Origin: Phoronis australis
Lineage: Eukaryota; Phoronida; Phoronidae
Assembly: GCA_002633005.1 (NCBI GenBank)
Contig: NMRA01000320.1
Location: forward strand, 188,328-252,327
DNA length: 64,000 nucleotides
Reading direction: 5' to 3'
Of the stretch, positions 47,373 through 59,782 are shown in pieces. Made by a program: the position numbers and the translations under genes. Within the stretch, counting starts at the first letter, position 1, and the number at the start of each line of letters is the position of its first letter. The notes beneath the pieces are model-generated. The model did no database searches. It was not told the origin of the DNA and saw nothing but the letters and a program-made list of their open reading frames with translations.

Positions 47373-47974
47373 TAAAAAGTATATAATCAGTACAGAAAAC
47401 AGTGGAAATTATTCGCTTTTATTCATTCCTTGGTGGTCGTTTTTTGTTTAATGACGCAGCACACAAGTATCGTGTCGTTAAACTCAACAATTTCAACACA
47501 TCAATTTTAACTTCAACAAAAACAACTTTATAGTGTATGATTACTTGTGGTAAAATCTGCATCATATTCAGACAGGCTGCCATTTTGGGACAACAGGAAT
47601 TAAATGCAATATGTTCCTTCCAACTCCGTAAAATGCATACATGGTCCATTCAACTGTCCAATGTCAAATAATGTCACGAATATCAAATTTGTGTCCCGTG
47701 ATATCCAAATCAAGAGAAAATGTATTATATATAATCTCCCGGGTTAGCACCCTGGGACCTCAAATTGAAAAACCCAAAAATGAGGGCTGGGCAATTACGC
47801 GAACAAGGGCATTTAAATCCGAAATATCAATTAATTGGCGATGGGCGTTAACCCGAACATAGACACATAACAGAGTCAGACAGTCACCCTGGCAATGTAT
47901 TGAAGTTGACAAAACCCAATTTCAAAGAATTTGCTGTAAATGAGTTGTCAAGGCGAAAGCTGAATCATCACTAT
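47373..47974 (+). repeat. 0.6-kb direct duplication, copy 2
   Basis: Second copy of 46533-47134, continuing into unique sequence after ATCATCACTAT. The two copies differ by scattered single substitutions. Confidence 0.92.
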
Positions 47975-48054
47975 CTAACTGACATATGCGTTCAAGTATG
48001 CAATGTGATGCAGGAGAAAATTCGCGTTTAAACAATAACTGCCAAAATTCTAGG

Positions 48055-48450
48055 ACCTACTATATGAACGATTGAAAAACATCCTGTCAAAAACTTCTGC
48101 AAAGCTCTGAGCAAATTTCACAAACAAAAAATCTTGTGACTTGTATTGTTTACATACTCAGAAATTAATTTTGCATAAAATTAAAACCACAATAGTTGCA
48201 TTTCTTTGAATTTCTCAAAAAATTGTTTCTTAAATCGATGACAAAATAATAATTTAGAAAACTGTACCATAATTTTCACCATATCATCTTGACCATTTAC
48301 ATGAAACAAAATTTGGTCATGTTATTCATACTGTTGTTTTGCAACGAATGTGCCTTGCTTTTTGCTAAATTATAATAAAAAACACGGTCACATGACTCAA
48401 TTAATGACACATTGGTAAAAAATCAAAATCATTTTCTACAGGCTTTCTAA
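48055..48450 (-). repeat. Inverted copy of the 33130-33480 AT-rich repeat
   Basis: The plus strand here (CAAAATTTGGTCATGTTATT ... CATTTTCTACAGGCTTTCTA) aligns to the reverse complement of 33160-33300 (GGAATTTGGTCATATTATAT ... ACAGGCTTTCTAC). It is an old, gapped copy. Confidence 0.6.
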
Positions 48451-48636
48451 TTTCGGAAAACATACATCCTACTAACCTAAAATTTGTAGATATTTGGCTA
48501 AATATATAGACTTGGTGATAAGGTGATAAGACCTTACACAACATTCATGCTGTCTATAGAGCACAACAACAACCATTAACAACAGCTTGGGGATGATAAG
48601 GCATTGAGCCTTGATTAAAATGACCCAAGTGTGCTT

Positions 48637-48904
48637 GAAGCATGCTCCAGGTACAGGTGTTGCAGTCCTTGCCCTACGGACAGTGCACCGAAGCATGCTC
48701 CAGGTACAGGTATTCCTGTCCTTGCCCCACACACAGTGCACCGAAGCATGCTCCAGGTACAGGTATTCCTGTCCTTGCCCCACACGCAGTGCACCGAAAC
48801 ATGCTACAGGTACAGGTGTTCCTGTCCTTGCCCCACACACACTGCACCGAAGAATGCTACAGGTACAGGTGTTGCAGTTCCTGCCCGACACACACAGTGC
48901 ACCA
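48637..48904. repeat. 53-bp minisatellite, about 5 copies
   Basis: Units start at 48637, 48690, 48743, 48796 and 48849, each GAAGCATGCTCCAGGTACAG-like followed by a CTTGCCC block and GTGCACC. Because 53 is not a multiple of three, successive units are read in different frames; the long overlapping open frames on both strands are a by-product of the GC-richer repeat. Confidence 0.95.
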
Positions 48905-49239
48905 CAACAATCGCGCTTCTCATCAGCAGAATTTACAAAATAAGTGCACCAGTGAATTTTGATAAAAAATTATTTTTATATTCAGTTCCTCCGACATCAT
49001 TGCAACGACCGTATCTAATGATGGTTGACATTGCATAAACGTGATATCATATCCTTATGACGACCATGTAAAGTTCAAGATAGTCTGAAACATGGATTGG
49101 ATTAAGTGGTACTTGAAGAAAACTTGTTCAAGCAGTGTTCAAACACAGAGACCAATTTTGTAGGTTGGTAATTAATTTCCCATTTGGGCATGAGGTGAAC
49201 ATGAGATCTAGTCCAATTGTGAATTTGAGACAAAGCATT

Positions 49240-49378
49240 TTTTTAAAAAAAATCTGTGTGTTTGGGGAGATTGCTGGGGGTGGTGGGTTATGCGTCGGAA
49301 TCATGGACGCCCTAGAATATTGGGAACCCCATTTTGGACACCCTATTTTTGAAATCCTGGATAAAGGCCTGGATAGAA
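49240..49378 (+). repeat. GIMDALEY-family dispersed repeat, copy 3
   Basis: Shares with the other two copies the words AATCATGGACGCCCTAGAAT and GAAATCCTGGATAAAGGCCT. It reads GIMDALEYWEPHFGHPIFEI in frame, preceded by CVFGEIAGGGGL. Confidence 0.8.
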
Positions 49379-49689
49379 GGAGAGTGCTGATTCAAATTTC
49401 TCATTGGCAACTGGCCTTGTGAGAAATTCTTTGAACTTTGAGTCTATGGACTTCAATTTCGAAATCATAGGTAGCCAAGGAGGCTGTCTGGCTTTAAGAC
49501 CCCCAATTCCGGGTTCGCCAAATGTAAGCACCCAAGGTTTTAAGATTAATGTGCATGGTAACAGTATCACTTTGGAAAACTCAAATATGAAATATAAGTT
49601 TTAACAAAGTAGAATTCAGTAAAAAAATTAAAGCTACGATATACCCCATTTAGTTGGATAAAAACGCAAATTGAATTAGTGATTTTACT

Positions 49690-49970
49690 CTTGTAAAACC
49701 AGTCTCGTAATAATTCTATTACGGTTACCAGAAAGAACATCAAACCCATCAGCAAGTGCTTCAAGAAAATGCTTTTAAGTTTATCGGGGTTGACCAGGCC
49801 TAAGCTTGCGACTTCGAAAATTCTGATGTACGTATTGCATGCAACTTGACTTGGTAAAGGAAATAGAATGGGGTCACAGTAAGCAATATTATGAGCTATT
49901 TTGTGTGAGTAAAAGAGCTAACTCAATTTTTGGTTTTTAAAGAACAGAACAAGGCGAAATGCAGCTTTAC
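49690..49970. repeat. Diverged dispersed repeat shared with 17170-17400
   Basis: Collinear with 17170-17400 as described there, in the same orientation. It includes the minus-strand frame at 49567-49764, which I therefore do not treat as a gene. Confidence 0.55.
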
Positions 49971-52900
49971 ATTTATTTTGCTTAATTTCTGTTTGGTTGA
50001 CCATGAAGTCACATGATATTAGTGGTAGGGCATAAAGTCATATGACTTTAGTTACATAAGCTGAAATTTACATAAAGATGGCTTGTTGGTGAAATTTTTG
50101 ATGTGCTAAATAAGCATTCATGAGCAAAGTGAAAGGCATCTTTAAACCATCAACACTGACTCAATGACCAACAGATGGTGCAACAGGCCATGGCAATGAA
50201 CCCTGATCAAGGTGATAGAAACATGTCAACTACTAGACACCCTGGTGACCATCTAGACAAACATAACAGAGATATCAACCTGACTGCATTGTAGACCCAC
50301 ATGCAGCACTTGTATTGTCACAAGAACAGTGAATTCAACCCCATAATACAACATCCCAACCTCGCCGACCAATCACTTTGGTAGTCATATTTTGCTAGGC
50401 TTTGCTACTAAGCTCTGAAAATACTCGCCAAACACTCGCCTTTCAATTCCATTGTTTTGAGAACTCTTGCTTTTTTGGCCAGATTCTTGCATTTGCGAAA
50501 TGCAGTGCAGCTGCATGAGTCTTCCATCTCAGTTAACACCAAACAAAAAGCAATGAAGGAAATGATAGTCAAAACATTTTCACAAACTGCTTCAGAATGT
50601 CTTAAACTTACAAAACCTAGAGTCATCCCCAAAATCTTTTTCTTTTGAAGTTTGCAAAGAAATCGAGGAGAACGTTTATTGATAGGGCCAATAGTTATGT
50701 AAATATAGTTTATTTCAGTGTGACCAATGCTATTTCAGTGTGACCAATACTATTTGAAAATGAAATTGGTATGTTCCATGAAACCTAACCAGCATTTGCC
50801 ATACACATAAATATCATTGAAGTCATGAACAGTGAGCCAGATCAAGTTATTTTTGCATTTTGGTAGTCAAATTCAGTGCCCCTAATTGGGCTTATGGGAT
50901 AATAACCATACAAAACATGGAGTTTCTGCAACAAAAATACAGTAAAGCTTCCTAAAATTCAAACAAAAGTAAGGGCCGAAAAATTATCATTTTTTACTTT
51001 CCGAACCTTGCTATTCATTGCCAGAATTTTCAACATTTCATTATTTGTTAATGACAGCTGTGCTATAAAGTATTCAAATAATGAAGTAAAGCAGTCTTTT
51101 TGTTTACTCTTGTTTAAAATTTAAGTTTTACTATTTTGGCCATATTGTATCCTAATTTGAAGAGGCTTTACCGTAGTTATGGAATCTCCCAACAAATAGG
51201 TCCTCTTTCAAGTCTATTTTCTCAATGGATCGTGGGTGTCTGAATTTTCCAGCTGCATCCCCCGTCAAAAATATTGAGTATCACCCCATGGGCCGAACCC
51301 ATTGCATAGGCCATTTAGTGCAAGGGGGTGGATTTCTAAGTGCAAGCCACCCATTAATGTGTCATAATGTATCAGCTTGTTGAAGGGCTCTGAATTGAAG
51401 AACTCAAAAATTATGCAGTGGGCGTTGAACCCAGTATAGCAGAAATTGTAGAAAGGATGGGCATTTTACCAAAATGGACATTAATCTACACTTATTATTC
51501 CAGTACATGTTTTCATGTGCACACAATACAAAACCTACATGACAGGGTGTGTGGTAAACAAAATTCCTAAGTAGTAAACACTTGTTAGTCTTTGCCCTGT
51601 GGCGTAAATAGACATTGCATAACCAATAGAGAACTTGTTGTTGGTTTACTGTAAATGAAACAGAGAATAGCTTTCACCTGTTAGATGAAAGTTTTACTTC
51701 CTGCCCCAGGCTTCCCATGAAGGATGTCTTGATTTATATTTGAGGTGAAATGGTCATCCAGTCTCTCTGGGACTATCAGACAACTGGGACTTATCCCGAG
51801 ATGAGTCTGGGTAATCTATCTTTGATAATCCAGTTTAACCATCATAGGAGGCCTTTTCCCATGGGGCCACTGAGATAAGGTGAAATTTTAAAAATTTCAA
51901 ATTTGAGAGATAGGCACTGAAATATGTAAGGAGAGGCAATTGCAGAATGTTAGATTTGAAAGATGAGTATTTTCTCTTATGACATTATTTCTGATGACAC
52001 AGTACTTTTGTTTAGTGTCTTCTCGGTCTTTCATTCGAATTTGCCTTCATTACTGCTCGAGTAACCACAAAAACTTTTGAAAATAATAACAATTCACCTG
52101 AAATTTTGTCCGAAGAATTTTCTTCATGAGAGAACCCAGTAACCTCAAGTTATAACGGCTAGTGTGACTGTGACAACAAGAATGATCGATAATGTAACCT
52201 ATTTAAAAATAGACAGCCTCCAGACAAAACTTACCAAACAAAGAAAATACTGAGAAAATGATGAATCCCAGCCACCTTCAACATATATCATGGTGCCACT
52301 CACCTCCTTTGTGTCGTGGTACAATTCACAATTCTTCAGCGTTTTCCAACAGACCAGTAAACTGCTCACTCGAACTTAAACCACCCTGAAGTATCCCAGT
52401 AGTAGAAGATCCAGTCACTAAACTCAACCAATTCGCTAAGGTCTTGCTAATCAATGATAGTCATTAACCGGGCAATGATACCAGACTATTAAAAAAATGA
52501 CGTAAATGGGTCACTTAGTTACTCCTCTTTATAACCATTCATTAAGTGAAGACAATCCTGTGGGTGCTACATGCACACTGCTTCATGTCTTAAACTCAAC
52601 TGAGAACCTGCCTGGAGCCACAGTTGATGACCTCACTTGATGGTGAACCCCTACGCCATGAGGTCATCACAGATACCCAGCTGTTTGCTTATCAGACTCG
52701 CAAATAGGTCAAACACTCAAACCAGGACCTGTGAGTGATATCGCTCAGTCAACAAATTCTTGTCAATGGTCAATAGCACACACACTATGAGAGAATTAAC
52801 AACAGTTATTTCACAGTTTGCAGACTTTGTAATATCTTTAGTAGTACTTAACACAGAAAAATCTAAAACGCAAAATAGTGAGATGGTCTTGTTTGTGTCG

Positions 52901-53370
52901 ACCACAAAGCAATTTGGCCATCTCATTTGGTGTTTTCTTGTCTCAATGTTTTTAATAATGGCTAAAAATTAGATACTTCATACATGTTCTAAATTCTTTG
53001 AAATTTCGTAGAACCATGATAACTTAATTCAATAGGTGATTAGAAAATATAACATAAGTCGCATTTAAGTAACAGAAGCCAAAGCCAGGCCAGAATGGAT
53101 GAAATGTATCTTTTAATTATGAAATTCTCATTGAATACTTGACACCCAAATTGGTCAGCACATCCTCTGTTTTGACATAAAACCATAAGCTATTCTCTTC
53201 TAAAAAACAATTGCTACTTTATGATTTTTTTCTATAATCTTTTTATTCGGCCTCTGAAATCAATAAAAGTCAATTATCCTGTCCAGAGCTTAATGTAATG
53301 TACAGAAGGCGGGGATTGGAATTGAATCACCGGAATTGTGTTTTCAAACATACGTAGTCTTGTTACTGTA
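49971..53370. other. No gene seen
   Basis: AT-rich. Contains a 20-bp direct duplication at 50711-50750 (TATTTCAGTGTGACCAATGC and a near copy) and, at 51290-51450, words such as GCAGTGGGCGTTGAACCCAG that recall the TACCGTA-family ends. The overlapping frames at 50408-50648 and 52717-52972 have no splice or motif support. Confidence 0.4.
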
Positions 53371-53462
53371 TGGCCTTTCATACCAAAGGCAATCCATCAA
53401 TGTTTTGAGAAGCGTCAGTCAGCGTGAATGGTTGACTTCGATCTTGGATCAGAGTTAACAGG
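53371..53462 (+). mobile_element. Harbinger-like MITE, 5' fragment (copy 4)
   Basis: GGCCTTTCATACCAAAGGCA, then CAGTCAGCGTGAATGGTTGA and GATCAGAGTTAACAGG follow the order of the left part of the copies at 2360 and 29268. Homology stops after about 90 bases, so the element is truncated. Confidence 0.6.
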
Positions 53463-53825
53463 ACAAAGTCACCATAAAATGTCACGAATTTAGGAAAGAA
53501 TATGGCCAACAAGTGAAATGTTATTTCTCATTTTTTCCACGGAAGATATATAGCACCGCATTAATGATTTTCTGTACTGAAGTTCTGTATCATAGCCATC
53601 ACCTGACAATGTTTTGGGAAATTGTGGCCAGTCACAACAATGTTCGAAAAAGCATCAATTATAGAAATTATTTTTGAGTGAAATTGGCGGGATTTTACTG
53701 TAACTTGGCAGTCAACGATACTTCCATTTGATGTGAATGGCAAATTTTGGTGTCGTTTGAGTTATTGGAAGATGTCACTGTCAATAACAGCACGTGTTAT
53801 GGTATCAACTGAAATGAGAAAACAA

Positions 53826-53945
53826 AATCACCAGTAGGGGGTGCCACAGTAATAAAACTCATCTGCCAATTTGCATTATGATGGCTCAAAGCAGTTTGGC
53901 AGATTGAAAAAAGACACAAAAATGGACTCGAAAATCAAATAAAAG
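53826..53945 (+). repeat. CTCF-core repeat fragment
   Basis: Core CCAGTAGGGGGTGC at 53831-53844 (one mismatch to CCASYAGRKGGCRS), followed by CATCTGCCAATTTGCATTAT and ACTCGAAAATC words shared with the monomer at 56282. Confidence 0.6.
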
Positions 53946-54219
53946 TTACTATGTAGTTCAGAATTTTTAAATAAGAATGAAAATGGAAGGCTGGTTAGCG
54001 TTCATTAGCTGTTTTCTGGCAAGAAAATCTCGCAAATATTGGGCAATTCCATTTGTGACTGACATACAATCACCGAACATTTTGATCAATTGTGAAAAAA
54101 ATGTTCATCCTAGGAAAATAATTAATACATCACTTTATAGGTCTTACTGATAGCTTTCAAAGCATGTATCAACTTTCCCCCTATATTTTAATCTGACTGA
54201 GAAAATTGCCTTTAAAGGG

Positions 54220-56205
54220 GTGTGACAGACGTACGTAAAATTTAACATTAATTTTCTGTGAGTTGCATTAAGTTACATTTTTTGTTTTATATGATGATAT
54301 AGTAGAATGTTTGCAAAGTACAAAACACTAATTTTTTGATGATATCTTTCAAGAAATTTTTGTCAGACATCTTGATATGAGTTAGTGTGACGGACGTACA
54401 TGATGGACATACCGTCTGAATTTCTTGAATTAAATTGCTTGTTGTGACTAAGATATCAACTTAAAATGATTCAAGCTTTTGCAGTATTTAAGCCTATATT
54501 TGTTTTTTGCTACTAATTCAATGTTTTTCAATTAAAATGTACCGATTGACCTTTCACACGAAATCATCACAGGTAGGCCTATGCTAGGAATATACTCTAG
54601 GATTTAACTTTTCAATACTTTTGAATAAAGATATAAAACAACCACCTAAAATCTTCGCTTCCCTGGGTAAGCCATTTTGGTGGAAATGATAGTGATAATC
54701 ATTTTGTATTTGACAACTACTGGTTACCAGGAAAACCTGTTTTTATGTGTTAAATAGAATACTAATTCAAAACCAATAAGTAAATGTGACTGTCAAAATA
54801 TAAAATCTGAAATAAAATTTTAAAACATTACTAACCACTGTCATAAAAACACATTTTAATTTTTTTTTTAAATTAGAACTCGCCCTAAGCTTGCATAAAA
54901 TTATTCTCTGGACAATGCTGTTGATGGTTCTGATGAATACCATGTAAGTACCGATAATCATGGGTTTTTGAAAAAGTATTAGTAACAAGACTTCAGTATC
55001 TTTTTAAAACAAAGTGTAAAGCATGGTTTTAGTAGACAACATTGACTTTTGGCATTCACATTCAAATCACCTGTATTATCTGTGAAAGCAAGACATTTTT
55101 AATTAATTACATTTAGGATTATGATTTAGGAATATGTAGAACTAACTTATCAGATGTTGGTTTCTATTTAGTGATTAGCATGATTAAGTTTTCATCCAGC
55201 TCTTTAACTCATGCCTTCTTTTCAAATTTAAGGAGAGGCTGCTTTAAATAATGTCACATCACAGTACACACAAGTACAATTATGACTTTCTTGATCCACG
55301 ATGGCATTTTTTTCGAGTTTCAAAGAACATTTGGGCAGGTATTTCTTCTTCTCCCAATTGCATCTGTTCTTTCAGTGGTCTCCAACAATTTCCTCTATCA
55401 TTTCTTAATCTGGAAGCTCAGCAGAAAAAAATTAGTCTGATTCTTAAAAAAATTAAGGGATAAAAATATGCAAGATGAGACAATGTAATCATTTGCTTTG
55501 AATCATTTCATAGAAGCCACCCAATGACCCAATACACTGAAAAACTCAAAAGGTGAAGACAATCAGTGGGGATGTGACAAAAATGCCCAATAAAGTAGGT
55601 GAAAGGTTCCTACTGCTTAAAAATGCCCAGTATAGGCTTTTTCAACACCCAACACAGCATAGCAGGTCTGAGCAGAAATAAGATTTTGATTCCAGCGCAG
55701 TAGCAACTTGACATGTATTCCTTTAGGTCGCTTGTTATTTATACTCTAGAGCACCTTAGGAATTCGTTTGTATGAAGATTTTTGCATCTTGAATTTCCCA
55801 AAAGCTAAGCATTTCTTTACAAACACAGGATAACAACTGATAAACAATAAGTTCATTAAATTAGCATTTTGTTATGTATACATTTTATAATGTGGTCCAA
55901 CTGTCTGATTTACTAAGATAACTAGATGACATTGCAAACTATAAATTTTCTGCAAATACTTTGAAACTGAAAAAATCCAATGCATTTAGTTTATATCTGT
56001 AGCAACTTATTCACATAATTTTAAAGCTACCTTTGTAATATTGCATTGTTTTAAATTTCATAGGTGTGTGATACATTTTAACTTCTGCAAGTTTAGAAAG
56101 TAAAAATATGACCTAAGGTTACTTTTATTTGCTGAAAAATTGTTATTTCATGGGTGTGATGGATGTACTTGACTGACATACAAATTTGCTGTACGTCTGT
56201 CACGC
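54220..56205. mobile_element. 2-kb element with GTGTGACAGACGTAC inverted ends
   Basis: The left end is GTGTGACAGACGTACGTAAA and the right end reads GCGTGACAGACGTACAGCAA on the minus strand, both followed by AAATTT. Related copies of the terminal word sit inside at 54385-54399 (GTGTGACGGACGTAC) and 56154-56168 (GTGTGATGGATGTAC), as subterminal repeats. No transposase frame is seen; the longest frame inside is about 73 codons. No clear target duplication was found, so the true boundaries may lie slightly outside. Confidence 0.55.
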
Positions 56206-56965
56206 AATTTCTGCCAAATTTTATGAAGATACGTTGAGGACCTTAGGAGATACAGCCATGAGCGTAAAAAATATAAAACTGCCAATAGGAGGCGCCACAG
56301 TAGTGGAAGTCGTCAGAAAATCATCGTCAGCCATCCACTTCATAGTAATACATGCCAATTTTCACAATCATTCTTTGAGCGGTTTGGTTGATAGAGGGTT
56401 GGACACAAAAAACAGACTCGAAAACAGTAAAAATGGCCACTAGGTGGTGCAAACTATATCCCATCCACCCAAAAACAGGAGGATAACGTCATCTTACTAA
56501 TAGGTGCCTACACACTGAATTTTATGAAAATCCGTTGAGGACTTTTGAAGATACAGCGATAAACATAAAAAACTAAAATTGCCACTAGAGGGCACACCGG
56601 TACTCGGATCCGTCCGAAAGTTCACTTGTGCCGTCCCATCCACAGAAGGAACACATGTGCAAAATTTCATGAACATAAGTCAAGAGGTTTTGGAGATAGA
56701 GCAGCGGACGCAGGACAGACGGACGGACGGACAGAGATGATGGCATAATGCGTCTACATATAAATATGTGGGCGCATAAAAATAAAGCCACCACTAGGGG
56801 GCACAGTCCAAAATTTGCTATCATGTGTCGTTGGTTTCATAGAAACAAATCTGCCAAAGACCCTGCCAGGGTTTAGAAGATACAACAGCAGATGCCGGCG
56901 GGACGCACAGACAGAGATGACAGCAACGTGCACCCACACATGACTATGCGGGTGCATAGACACAT
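56206..56965 (+). repeat. Degenerate tandem cluster of CTCF-core repeat monomers
   Basis: Four monomers in the same orientation with cores at 56282 (CCAATAGGAGGCGC), 56437 (CCACTAGGTGGTGC), 56582 (CCACTAGAGGGCAC) and 56791 (CCACTAGGGGGCAC). They share TTTTATGAAGATACGTTGAG-like and TTTTGGAGATAGAGC-like words. The last two end in GGACGGACGG-type runs and hairpins, CTACATATAAATATGTGGGC and CACCCACACATGACTATGCG. Confidence 0.75.
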
Positions 56966-59517
56966 GTGCGCATAACGTTTTATGAACGACATCTTGCGAT
57001 AACTTTGATGACTCACATATCAATCACTAACAACCATCAGGGGTCTCATTCAATTAACTTCGCAGTTTGCATTCATGGACACTCTTCTGGTAACATTTGT
57101 AGGAATAGACCTTCAGAAAAAATTATAGAATCCGCCCATCTAATGTGTACTTCCTGGAATTAATTCTCTTACTGCATTCTGATGATTCAATACTAATGCC
57201 ATTTTAATCATTTTTGTGGCAAATAATGAGGTTCACTAAAGTTATTATCTTTCAACACATTGAAGCAGCTTGCGGCAGGCTTTTAACACAGTACACAGCA
57301 GAAATCTCTATAATGAGCTAATGGCATAAGTGGGTTTGAAAGTGTCAATGTTGAGATTTTTTTACTTCGGTGCTTGCCTACCACAAATCTGAAAAGTAAA
57401 TTGGCGTCGGTAAGCTTTTCCACTACCACTGCTGCATAAAAAGGTCTCTACATCAAAAATCTTAAATTCACATGGCCTGGTTACAGAAAAGCCACTTCTA
57501 ATTAAACTAATGGCTAATAGCCTTCTTATCACTTTCATTGCATGATGTTAGAATCATAGTATTTAAATATACTTCCCAATTTTCGGATTTTCTAACAACC
57601 TCAGAAGTAAATGGTTTGTCTGAATTATCCGTACCTCAAGTCGTTTTTTGCTTCTACAAAAAAAGTAACACTACCACATCCCTTATGGTTTCCATTAAAA
57701 AGAAATACTGGTGACAAATACTGACTCAAACGGCATCACCACAGAATGTGCAACTGGGCCTCCTCAAAAGCATGCCAAATTCAAAATCACAACCTCTTCC
57801 CCCACACGCATGCACGCACGCACGCACAATGAGACAGCTAGACAGTGCCAATGATACACCCCACACAGTTCGCATTTTCAAATTACAAAGGTTATGCACA
57901 TTAATTCAGTTAAGAAATGAGGAAAGAAAAATCTACAGGTCCACAAAATGGCTACTACAGCACCACAATGAACTTGAGTTCAGTCAAAAACAAAATGCCA
58001 GCAGACATTGAAGGGCAACATGCTGTGGGCAAATTTCAAAATGCAGTTTCTATGGTGAGAACAAAGAAACAATCAAATTTATGACAGCAACAAATTTGGC
58101 AAAATATTTTTGCCAATTAGCAAATAATATACAAAAGGACATGGGCCATAAAACCTTTCTATTGGCTTGCCTTGCAGACATTTAATCGCATTTTCCGTAC
58201 GAAAAGGCTTTAAATGTCAACATTTTAAGAGAATCACAAATTTTTATGAAAGGTGCAGTTATATTTGATATGGCTAGTAAGCCGAAAGATATCCACCACA
58301 TCAAATTGTTCAGATAGGCTTGAACAAGGCGCGATGGAAAATTTCCTGGTTTCTGAACATTTTAGTAATAAATTAAAAGCATTAAGTTGCAATATGTTAA
58401 TTAACATCTCCACCATTTGAACAGAGTTGTCCTTCGTTAGAAAACTTTAAATGCAACTTCAACGACAATTGTCATTTCTAAAAGAGAGTGTTTCCAAGAG
58501 CTGTCTATTTTCAAGTAAAGCATTAATAGTATTATTTATGCACAGTGTGACTATGTAATGGACATGAGGTTAATGTCCTGGTTTTTATGGACTACCAAAC
58601 AGGAATGGGTTTCCTAATAGAAAGCAAATGGAAGTAATGAGGTGCCTGTCTACTTCTATTAAAACTACTATCAATTTGTAAAGCTGTTAGGTCAAAGACT
58701 CTAGTACCCTAACAAACAAGACACCTAAGACTTGTAATATGGCCTGGAAACCCTAAATGAGCTCTGGACAACAGGGTGAAACACGAAATCTAATAAAAAT
58801 TCCAAAGTTGCACTGGTTTATGATTATGAGTTTTTCTATCTTCCTGGCAAGACTGCAGTCTACACTAACATATACTACCGGGTAAATTAGATAAATTAAA
58901 TATTTCTGTATCGACTAAGCACTTACACACATATTTAGTGAGAAAACATAGGTACAGCCATTACATAAAGTTTATGCAGTGGAATATTGATTCAGTATGA
59001 CCCTAGAATTGTATAAGCTGAATACAAAATTTAACACTATAGTTTTATCTAAAGCAGATTTCTTTTTGTTATTGTGTCAGATCATTTGCAAGATTTAATC
59101 TAATTTTAATTAGAAGATTACTTCATAAAAAACAAAAAAGACGACTGCATAATTGTGCATATCGTGTTATAATAGTTGATGACGGACCAAATTCACAGAC
59201 AATGACAATTAAGATTGATTTTTACCCCTATCCTGTGAAGGATCATTTTTTAGAGAAACGTGACTGTGTCAACTGACCCAGGGGGCCTAAAATTTCTGTG
59301 CCAATTTGTAGAACCTACAAGTAACGTGAATATTTTCTATCCTTTGACGATTCCATTTTTAGGTGGGAGGAGGAGGGTGGGGGCTTTGGGGCATTTTCAA
59401 TGGTGTGCTCGAGTGTACTAACACAACATGATGCCAGTAGTGATTGGTCTAAGCTGCTACTTGCATTTCAATTTAACCACACACATAATTTCACAGTTCG
59501 CGATATACTAGAGTCCA
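56966..59517. other. No gene seen
   Basis: AT-rich single-copy-looking sequence. A short GCAC microsatellite (CACGCACGCACGCAC) is at about 57811-57828. No splice-bounded frame recognised. Confidence 0.4.
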
Positions 59518-59782
59518 GGGGCTCGCTCCAAGAAACTGACTTACTTAAGTTCATTTTTGACTTACCAGTAAGTCTAAGATTTGTCTCAAATTCCAAACTT
59601 TGAAACTTCCACATCTGGAACGATAGTCAAAATTAAGACAAAACTTAAGGAAAAAAATAGTTAAGTCCAACTAAAGATCTCTTTTTTGTAATGGTCTTGA
59701 GGCAAATTTAAGTTTTATCTTAAGTGAATTGACTGAAAGTTGAGATCTGTCTTAGCTAAGTCAGTTTCTTGGAACAGGACCC
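59518..59782. mobile_element. Hairpin MITE with CCAAGAAACTGACTTA termini
   Basis: The left end is GGGGCTCGCTCCAAGAAACT followed by GACTTACTTAAG; the right end on the minus strand is GGGTCCTGTTCCAAGAAACT followed by GACTTAGCTAAG. The 265-bp element can fold back over at least 25 bp at its ends. No coding capacity; target duplication unclear. Confidence 0.7.

Noticed and set aside
46801-47862. Identical 73-codon plus frames in the two copies (46801 and 47641)
   Set aside because: Same repeat duplicated; conservation reflects duplication, and the sequence overlaps a transposon-end-like segment.
48472-49038. Cys-rich frames of 106-139 codons on both strands
   Set aside because: They read through the 53-bp minisatellite, which shifts frame every unit; by-product of the repeat.
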